Source: Deltaproteobacteria bacterium (GTDB taxonomy: Bacteria > Desulfobacterota > DSM-4660 > Desulfatiglandales > HGW-15). Taken from it: DNA of 7,325 nucleotides. The position numbers and the translations under genes are program-made. The notes beneath the pieces are model-generated. The model ran no database searches, was not told the origin of the DNA, and worked only from the letters and a program-made list of their open reading frames with translations. The stretch spans positions 1 to 7,325 of the forward strand of contig DAOVAK010000124.1 of the NCBI GenBank assembly GCA_030671095.1. Direction: 5' to 3'. Shown one piece after another: positions 1-4,834 of the stretch; the stretch's first letter is position 1; every line of letters starts with the position of its first letter.

Positions 1-10
1 AGACCCGCGC

Positions 11-940
11 GTGTTCGACCCCGTGGCTGTGGATCCTGAAACAGCGAAGTTTAACAAAATGATTGAAGAACTTCTTGCTAAGATGCCACCTACCCACAAA
101 AGGACGCCGCAGGAGATTCGCGAGGAGAGGGAGTCAGGGAAGAGTTGGCTAGGGCCCATCAAACGCCTTGAGGAAGCTCAAGATCGAGTAGTGCAAGGCC
201 AGCGTGGTGAGGTCCCTATTCGTGTTTTTGTGCCGGACGAGGTGAAGGGTGTCTACCTCCATATACATGGAGGCGGTTTTGTGCTTATGCGGCCATATTA
301 CTTTGACGAGGCCCTGGCTGAGGCTGCAAAGAGATGCAAGGTGGCCGTTGTTAGTATTGATTACCGACTCGCTCCTGAGGATCCCTACCCTGCAGCCCCT
401 GACGATTGCGAGACAGTGGCGGTATGGCTAGCCGAAAACGCCAAGTCTGAATTTGGCTCAGAGAGGCTAATCATAGGAGGGGAATCTGCCGGGGCGAATC
501 TCTCGGTAGTCACCCTTGTTAGGATGCGTGATCGGCACGGTTTTTCGGGATTTTCCGGGGCGAACCTTGTCTATGGTTGTTATGACGCCACAATGACACC
601 GAGCCAACGCAACTGGGGGGAGAGAAACCTCATTCTTTCAACGCCGACAATAGAATGGTTCAATGACCACTACGTTCCCATGGAAAAACGGGGTGAACCC
701 GATGTATCTCCCCTCTATGCGGATTTGACCAACATGCCGCCCGCATTATTTACCGTGGGTACCCTTGACCCTCTTCTGGATGACTCCCTATTCATGCATG
801 CTCGTTGGGTGGCCGCGGGTAATGATTCTGAGCTGGCCGTCTATCCTGGTGGCATTCACGTCTTTAATCTCTTTCCCATCAAAATCGCTCGGGAAGCGAA
901 TAACAGGGCATATGATTTTATCTCCAAAGCAGCGACTTAG
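11..940 (+). CDS. alpha/beta hydrolase, hormone-sensitive lipase-like (probably 5'-partial)
   Basis: Predicted serine hydrolase that cleaves carboxylic esters, probably cytoplasmic since no signal peptide is visible. Counting from the GTG at 11, the oxyanion-hole motif HGGG is at residues 86-89 and the nucleophile elbow GESAG at 157-161, with Ser159 as nucleophile. The acid is probably Asp253 in GTLDPLLDD and the base His283 in GGIHVF. This set and the length of about 310 residues fit the HSL (bacterial family IV) esterases. The DYRLAPE stretch at 118-124 is also typical. The frame stays open upstream of 11 to the window edge (codons reading D-P-R), and no ribosome binding site is visible before the GTG, so the true start is probably outside the window. 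The physiological substrate cannot be told from sequence. A 196-bp gap separates it from the next gene, which has its own promoter. Confidence 0.9.
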   Translation: MFDPVAVDPETAKFNKMIEELLAKMPPTHKRTPQEIREERESGKSWLGPIKRLEEAQDRVVQGQRGEVPIRVFVPDEVKGVYLHIHGGGFVLMRPYYFDEALAEAAKRCKVAVVSIDYRLAPEDPYPAAPDDCETVAVWLAENAKSEFGSERLIIGGESAGANLSVVTLVRMRDRHGFSGFSGANLVYGCYDATMTPSQRNWGERNLILSTPTIEWFNDHYVPMEKRGEPDVSPLYADLTNMPPALFTVGTLDPLLDDSLFMHARWVAAGNDSELAVYPGGIHVFNLFPIKIAREANNRAYDFISKAAT

Positions 941-1058
941 TGCCAAGTTTTGATGAATGGAGTTCAATGTTAACAATTTTTGTCGCTTTTTTGGCTCGAT
1001 TTTTTGTTGGTTTGTGTCAACTGCTTGGAATCCCGAAAAGTTTCTTCTCCTGCGAATA

Positions 1059-1073
1059 TGGCAAGGCGTTTGC
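1059..1073 (+). promoter_or_regulatory. sigma-54 (-24/-12) promoter
   Basis: The sequence TGGCAAGGCGTTTGC matches the RpoN consensus TGGCACG-N4-TTGC at every defined position except one (A for C at the sixth base). The GG and GC elements have the exact spacing required. The expected transcription start is near 1085, about 50 bp upstream of the 65-residue gene at 1137. It lies in a gap with no other gene. Transcription from it would need an AAA+ enhancer-binding protein, and none is encoded in this window. Confidence 0.6.
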
Positions 1074-1136
1074 ATGTATCTGGTGAGACATTAGGGCGCC
1101 GAAACAAAGTCAATACGAAGGCAGGATAAACCACTT

Positions 1137-1334
1137 ATGAAAAAGATAACGGAACTGAGGCAGAAACTTGATAACGGTGATTACGAGAAAAACTATACAG
1201 GCGCAAAAGCCACAGGCTCTTGCATAATTTGTGGGAGGCCGGCCAAAAAATTCCGAGATGCAGCGGCTAAGTTGGAATACTCCATTTCAGCGCTATGTCA
1301 GAATTGCCAGGATGAGTACCTGAATGGAAGATAA
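1137..1334 (+). CDS. small double-CxxC (zinc-ribbon-like) protein, function unknown
   Basis: A 65-residue protein I do not recognise by name. It has a charged N-terminal half and two Cys pairs, CIIC at residues 29-32 and CQNC at 54-57. The arrangement suggests one metal site, most likely structural Zn, as in a treble-clef or zinc-ribbon fold. No membrane segment or signal peptide is visible. The start is supported by AGGCAGGA at 1119-1126. The gene lies about 50 bp downstream of the expected start site of a sigma-54-type promoter. It is followed after 122 bp by the FHA-GAF gene on the same strand, so the two may be partly co-transcribed. The paired CxxC motifs and the good translation signals argue that it is a real gene. 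A regulatory or adaptor role is only a guess. Confidence 0.72.
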   Translation: MKKITELRQKLDNGDYEKNYTGAKATGSCIICGRPAKKFRDAAAKLEYSISALCQNCQDEYLNGR

Positions 1335-1363
1335 GAATTTTTACCGCTTGATTCTATTATTGC

Positions 1364-1393
1364 TTGAGAATATGGGGCGAAATGAGCGATAAT
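1364..1393 (+). promoter_or_regulatory. sigma-70-like promoter upstream of the FHA-GAF gene
   Basis: TTGAGA at 1364-1369 and GATAAT at 1388-1393 each match the -35 and -10 consensus at five of six positions. The spacer is 18 bp. The predicted start is near 1400, about 57 bp before the FHA-GAF start codon. This suggests that the gene can be transcribed independently of the upstream -24/-12 promoter. Confidence 0.45.
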
Positions 1394-1456
1394 AGTCTTT
1401 TCGTCAGCATCTGCAGTTCTATTTCGTACAGTTGTTCAAAAAGAAAGGTATAGATC

Positions 1457-2392
1457 ATGAGTAAAGTCTATGTTCTGAACGGACCAGAAATAGGAGAGTC
1501 TTTTAAACTCAGAGAGGGAGTCAACTTTCTGGGGCGGGCCCCCGATAATGAGATCATACTCACAGATAAGACCGTTTCTCGCAAGCACCTAAAGGTGGTC
1601 AGGAAGGGAGATAAATATCTTATTACGGATTTGAAAAGCCGAAATGGTACCTTCGTGACCGGCGAATTTATGAGCCCTGGTAAGGAAGTGGAAGTGAGAG
1701 AGGGGGTTCCCATAGCCGTTGGAATAACCGTGATTTGTCTCGGTGAAGGGTGCTCAGAGCAAATGGTGCCCTTTCTTGAATCTATTGACCTTACAGAAGA
1801 CCCTGAGGAATTAAACCGCACCCTACAAATGCAGAGAGACAGGGCCGCACAAAACAAACTGCGATTTCTATATAACGCGTCCAAGGCCTTAACAGAGGAT
1901 CTTTCCATAAAAGAGACCTTAGAAAAGCTGCTCGTTCACATTTTCGAACTTCTCAAAAGAGTAGACAGAGGGGTTTTCGTCTTAATTGATCCAGAGACAG
2001 AAAGGGTTACGGAGATAATATTCAAATCAAATAACCCAGGCGATGATGCCAGCTCGGTGTACTGCGAGGATATAGTAAAGCGGGTCATAACGAGCAGAAA
2101 ACCCTTTTTTGTATCAGATGCCAAAACCGATAAGAGCGAGTTTGTTGACACCTTAGAAGTATTGAAAATCGAGTCCGTATTGTGCGTCCCGCTGATTTCC
2201 CGATCTCAAATCCTAGGGGCCATTTATGTGGACTCGCTGAAACGACCCTATGGCTTTCGAAGAGAGGATCTTGCCCTTCTCATGAATTTGAGTCTCCGGA
2301 TTGCTCCCGCCATAGATGACGCCCGGTTCGCATCGGAGATACTGGAGGTGGCAGAGGCGTTATCCTCTGAAACTCAGGAAGTTCCAAAATAA
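1457..2392 (+). CDS. FHA-GAF domain signalling protein
   Basis: A 311-residue cytoplasmic signalling protein. The N-terminal FHA domain (about residues 5-95) binds phosphothreonine peptides in this family. It keeps the hallmark residues: Gly26-Arg27, Ser41-Arg42-x-His44, and Asn63-Gly64 in SRNGTF. A linker at about 100-135 leads to a GAF domain (about 136-290), a ligand- or redox-sensing fold, with the typical VLCVPLISRSQILGAIYVDS core near 241-260. FHA-GAF is the sensory front end of many deltaproteobacterial sigma-54 activators, but here no AAA+ or helix-turn-helix domain follows and the gene ends cleanly at TAA. It therefore probably acts through protein-protein contacts. The start is supported by GAAAGG at 1443-1448, 8 bp before ATG. 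The ligand and partner kinase are unknown. Confidence 0.9.
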   Translation: MSKVYVLNGPEIGESFKLREGVNFLGRAPDNEIILTDKTVSRKHLKVVRKGDKYLITDLKSRNGTFVTGEFMSPGKEVEVREGVPIAVGITVICLGEGCSEQMVPFLESIDLTEDPEELNRTLQMQRDRAAQNKLRFLYNASKALTEDLSIKETLEKLLVHIFELLKRVDRGVFVLIDPETERVTEIIFKSNNPGDDASSVYCEDIVKRVITSRKPFFVSDAKTDKSEFVDTLEVLKIESVLCVPLISRSQILGAIYVDSLKRPYGFRREDLALLMNLSLRIAPAIDDARFASEILEVAEALSSETQEVPK

Positions 2393-2480
2393 AGCTCCCT
2401 GCACATTTTCAATTTCTACAGATAGTGGGAACGCTTCTATCCCCACCCATACGTCACCTCAGAGTCTTTCAAAGAAACGT
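2393..2480. other. convergent intergenic gap
   Basis: An 88-bp gap between the plus-strand FHA-GAF gene and the minus-strand cupin gene. A weak hairpin is possible (GTGGG at 2425-2429 with CCCAC at 2442-2446, 12-nt loop), but no T-run follows on either strand. I do not call it a terminator. Confidence 0.4.
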
Positions 2481-2825
2481 TTAATAATAGTGCAATTCAA
2501 AAAGAAGGCATCCGGTTTCACTCTTGAAAGGTCCATGGGGCGTCTGGGGGGGTCTACAGGCATAGGTATGGGGATCGCAGGGCGTGCCGTCCACGATCAA
2601 GTCTCCGCTCATCACATAGACCTCTTCAAAATAGTCATGTATAAAGGGTTTGGTGGAAAAGGCCCCCGGGTCAAAGCGGAGCAGACGCGTGCGGCTTCCC
2701 GTTTTCTTCTCTTCATCCATGTCACTGGCCAAAATTTTCTGCTTGATGCCCTCCGGATAGCCTGGTGGCGATACCCACCCCTCATCCATATCTACGTTGA
2801 CAAACTCCAAATGCGGTTTGGCCAT
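2481..2825 (-). CDS. small single-domain cupin protein
   Basis: A 114-residue protein with one cupin barrel (about residues 45-114). Motif 1 is degenerate: the usual first His of HxH is Phe61, followed by His63 and then Glu67 in HDYFEEVYVMSGDL. Motif 2 keeps Pro92-Pro93 and His97. The potential metal site is thus His63, Glu67 and His97, one ligand short of the standard 3-His/1-Glu set. It resembles the small stand-alone cupins that act as sensors or minor enzymes, and the substrate cannot be inferred. The start is supported by AAGGGAG at 2836-2842, 10 bp before ATG. It is the last gene in the minus-strand series, separated from the nucleotidyltransferase gene by a 301-bp inverted-repeat element. 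That element may have cut it off from the upstream transcription unit. Confidence 0.85.
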   Translation of the reverse strand: MAKPHLEFVNVDMDEGWVSPPGYPEGIKQKILASDMDEEKKTGSRTRLLRFDPGAFSTKPFIHDYFEEVYVMSGDLIVDGTPCDPHTYACRPPQTPHGPFKSETGCLLFELHYY

Positions 2826-2845
2826 AAGTGGTCATCTCCCTTCGG

Positions 2846-2874
2846 TTAATATCTAATGGATTGCTGACGTTCAA
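2846..2874 (-). promoter_or_regulatory. possible weak promoter for the cupin gene
   Basis: On the minus strand TTGAAC (2869-2874) and TATTAA (2846-2851) are 17 bp apart. Each matches the sigma-70 hexamers at about four positions. The -35 hexamer lies inside the terminal inverted repeat and the -10 just outside it, so the element end may have supplied half of a promoter. The call rests on hexamer similarity only. Confidence 0.3.
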
Positions 2875-2885
2875 AAGTGTTGGCA
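2867..2885 (+). repeat. left terminal inverted repeat, 19 bp
   Basis: Perfect reverse complement of 3149-3167. The flanking bases (CTG outside here, TAC outside the other end) do not form an obvious target duplication. Confidence 0.9.
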
Positions 2886-2961
2886 TTTCATGTTTTTTGT
2901 TCGGAGGCAATGGCGGTCTCCGAAAGGTGATATCTCAAAAAAATTCCACCCAAACTCCGCA

Positions 2962-3058
2962 GTGGTCTGATCTTAGAGGCTTTACGCCCATAAACACATC
3001 GCAGAATGTGCCATTATTATTTAGGAAATCTTCCTCAAAGCCTCAAAGATCAGACCAC
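2962..3058. repeat. inner inverted repeat, 22-bp arms
   Basis: Arms 2962-2983 and 3037-3058 (core GTGGTCTGATCTT) are complementary at 21 of 22 positions with a 53-nt loop. Within the loop a small CACAT/ATGTG hairpin (2995-2999 and 3006-3010) continues the nesting. The arms are large enough to form a stable stem in RNA or a cruciform in DNA. Confidence 0.8.
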
Positions 3059-3063
3059 CGGCA

Positions 3064-3189
3064 ATGAGCGAAATAGATATCACCTTGAAGAGATTGGCAT
3101 TGCCGGAGAATGAGCTGGCCAACTATGACTTAGTGTTTCAAAGGATTGTGCCAACACTTTTGAACGTTACTAGTGGATTAATTCTTTGA
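3064..3189 (+). pseudogene. possible 41-residue ORF or gene fragment in the right arm
   Basis: An ATG-to-TGA frame of 41 residues, beginning MSEIDITLKRLALPENEL, runs through the right arm of the inverted repeat and 20 bp into the 3' end of the oppositely oriented nucleotidyltransferase gene. The frame is open upstream to a stop at 3022. No ribosome binding site precedes the ATG. The interest is that the left arm, read on the minus strand, gives a related stretch (DITxxR..LP.N, then PTLLNV) with an 8-codon gap. I do not recognise a family. It may be a decayed gene fragment caught in the element, or chance. Confidence 0.25.
3149..3167 (-). repeat. right terminal inverted repeat, 19 bp
   Basis: Perfect reverse complement of 2867-2885. 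It begins 2 bp downstream of the minus-strand stop codon at 3170-3172. Confidence 0.9.
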
Positions 3190-4834
3190 CAAAGCCAATG
3201 ATATCTTGCTGGTACCTCAAATACCTCTCACAGAACCTCCGAGCGTTTCTGCAATCCATGATGTAGAGAAAGTAGCGCAGATCCCATTTCCCCATAATGA
3301 AGAGGGTCTTCCGCACATTAAATGCCTTTAGCATGAAATCTATTGCAGGACGAATATGCCCATATTCTTTCCTCAGCAGCCCCATATCCGTCCGAAGACG
3401 TGTATGATGGAGGATGTGGAGTAAAGGGAACACGCCCCTTCTGAATATATATTTGACAGCATCGTATGGAAGAATGGATTCTATAAAGTCCTCGTAGGCC
3501 CTTTTGCGAAAGAGGCCTTTGAGCCTCTTGGCGTCCAGAAATCCCAGTTCTTTTGGGAAGTAATGTCCCTTCAGATAATTAACGTAGTCCTCTTTGATCT
3601 CATCTCTCTTCTCTCTCAAGATATAGGCCTTGATGCTTTGATAACCCCTCTTCTCCTTTGGAAACCTTTTTTTCATCTGGGTTCTAAAGCGTCCCAAGGC
3701 CTCTCGGCTGCCAACAAAACGGATAGAGAATACCCAAGGATAATGAAAGAACTGAGGGGCAAACAACCTGTCCTCCGTCTGGCTGCGCAGCTTGTCGATG
3801 TAGTGGACATAATCAAAGAAGTCTTTGAAAGAGATGATACTCTCCCCTTCGTATTTGCCCAGATAAAAGTAGTTGATATGGTAGGGGAGGAAGGATTCAT
3901 CGAGATCCAGGTCACAAATGCGTCCGAATTCGTTTTTGAAGATCAGCTTTAGCTGGTCGTATGCCTCCCTCTTTTCTCCGTCATAGAGAAAGATGCAATC
4001 AATATCACTCGTAAACCCGATGGCGCCGCTACCTATCCCTCCATACACACCGATGATGAGCGGCCGATCTTCAATATCCAATTGCTCTTTGATGCGGTTA
4101 AAGAGGCTTTCGATCAACCGAAGATGGGCATCTGCATAGAGCTGTGCCGTCCGGAATCCAGTTCCCCGCCTTCTAAGCTGTTGTCGGTAGATCATGTTGA
4201 TCTCTTTCTTGAATATTTGTTCAATAGGGTCGCTGCCCTCACCGACGATGATTCTCAAAAGGTCGAGTATTTTCTTTTTGTACCGGGGAGTGATCTTCTC
4301 TCCGTAACGCTGTCTGACCCAAAAGACATCTTCGGCCTTCATGTCCTCGGTGGCAGAGATGATGGCCTTCTCGATGTTCATTCCTGCCAACGATAGAGCC
4401 CAGGAAATCTTGTGTAAAAGCCCCTTCTTGTTTGATGTGTTGACACTGAGAACGGCCTGGTCATCGCTAACACTCTTGAACTTGCAGACAATTTGGTCGC
4501 GTATGACTTCCCGTCTTTTTTCCCACTCGAAGATCTCCTTCTCGATATTGGTTTCCCCTTTCAATACCTTCAGGAGAGATTCGAAGAGCATGTTCTCAAG
4601 TAGGGAGGGCTCGTATTTCCGGGGGACCCGGATCTTAAAGAGATCTGTTGCAACTCCACCCTGTGCATGAATATCTGCTTCCAAGATGTCGCAATCATGG
4701 ATCGTGAAGCTTCCGGCCGTCTTGCTGAGCAGAAAGGGTTTGTCATAGGTGCAGACAAAACAGAGCGCCTCCTCCCTACTCAGAGGGACCAATTTCATCC
4801 CAAGAAAGGAGTCTTTATAGGACCTTTCCTTCAC
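3170..4834 (-). CDS. ACT-ACT-nucleotidyltransferase protein (GlnD/DUF294-related)
   Basis: A 554-residue cytoplasmic protein. Two ACT-like segments come first (about residues 14-72 and 125-198; the second has the classic VNTSNKKGLLHKISWALSLAGMNIEKA pattern, split here as VNTSNKKGLLHKISW and ALSLAGMNIEKA). A nucleotidyltransferase domain follows (about 230-330), with GGIGSG at 265-270 and the DxD metal pair Asp277/Asp279 in SDIDCIFLY. The C-terminal part (about 340-554) is helical and basic, with no HD-phosphohydrolase motif that I can see. GlnD, the PII uridylyltransferase, has these modules in the order NTase-HD-ACT-ACT, so this is a rearranged relative without the deuridylylating part. The metal-binding acids are intact, so activity is plausible but the target is unknown. 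The start is GTG with AGGAAAGG at 4838-4845. It overlaps the HdrA gene by 20 bp, implying translational coupling. Confidence 0.82.
   Translation of the reverse strand: MKERSYKDSFLGMKLVPLSREEALCFVCTYDKPFLLSKTAGSFTIHDCDILEADIHAQGGVATDLFKIRVPRKYEPSLLENMLFESLLKVLKGETNIEKEIFEWEKRREVIRDQIVCKFKSVSDDQAVLSVNTSNKKGLLHKISWALSLAGMNIEKAIISATEDMKAEDVFWVRQRYGEKITPRYKKKILDLLRIIVGEGSDPIEQIFKKEINMIYRQQLRRRGTGFRTAQLYADAHLRLIESLFNRIKEQLDIEDRPLIIGVYGGIGSGAIGFTSDIDCIFLYDGEKREAYDQLKLIFKNEFGRICDLDLDESFLPYHINYFYLGKYEGESIISFKDFFDYVHYIDKLRSQTEDRLFAPQFFHYPWVFSIRFVGSREALGRFRTQMKKRFPKEKRGYQSIKAYILREKRDEIKEDYVNYLKGHYFPKELGFLDAKRLKGLFRKRAYEDFIESILPYDAVKYIFRRGVFPLLHILHHTRLRTDMGLLRKEYGHIRPAIDFMLKAFNVRKTLFIMGKWDLRYFLYIMDCRNARRFCERYLRYQQDIIGFVKELIH

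Larger units (their letters stand above)
2867..3167. mobile_element. MITE-like nested inverted-repeat element, 301 bp
   Basis: A 301-bp non-coding element with perfect 19-bp terminal inverted repeats (2867-2885 and 3149-3167; starts ACGTTCAAAAGTG). Two further complementary blocks are nested inside: 2924-2935 with 3075-3086 (12 of 12) and 2962-2983 with 3037-3058 (21 of 22). The second block pair can be extended outward without gaps to 28 of 39 identical. The central loop is 2984-3036. One end lies 2 bp beyond the stop codon of the nucleotidyltransferase gene and the other 41 bp before the cupin start, so it fills the intergenic gap. No target-site duplication is evident. It encodes no transposase, so a non-autonomous mobile element is the simplest reading. 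A long RNA hairpin acting as a processing or termination signal is an alternative. Confidence 0.6.

Noticed and set aside
788..1075. Minus-strand 95-codon ORF antisense to the hydrolase 3' end
   Set aside because: It shadows the hydrolase coding region and has no domain-like features.
2425..2446. Hairpin as a terminator between convergent genes
   Set aside because: The stem is only 5 bp with a 12-nt loop and no T-run follows on either strand.
2316..2849. Long plus-strand ORF of 177 codons
   Set aside because: It is antisense to the cupin gene and overlaps the FHA-GAF 3' end; its translation has no recognisable domain, whereas the cupin frame has clear motifs and a ribosome binding site.
2900..2924. 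Local 7-bp hairpin (TTCGGAG/CTCCGAA) as an independent terminator
   Set aside because: It lies within the left arm of the larger inverted repeat and has no adjacent T-run in the right orientation; it is better treated as part of that element.
4762..4798. ATG at 4798 as the start of the nucleotidyltransferase gene
   Set aside because: It lacks a good ribosome binding site, while the GTG at 4834 has AGGAAAGG directly upstream.
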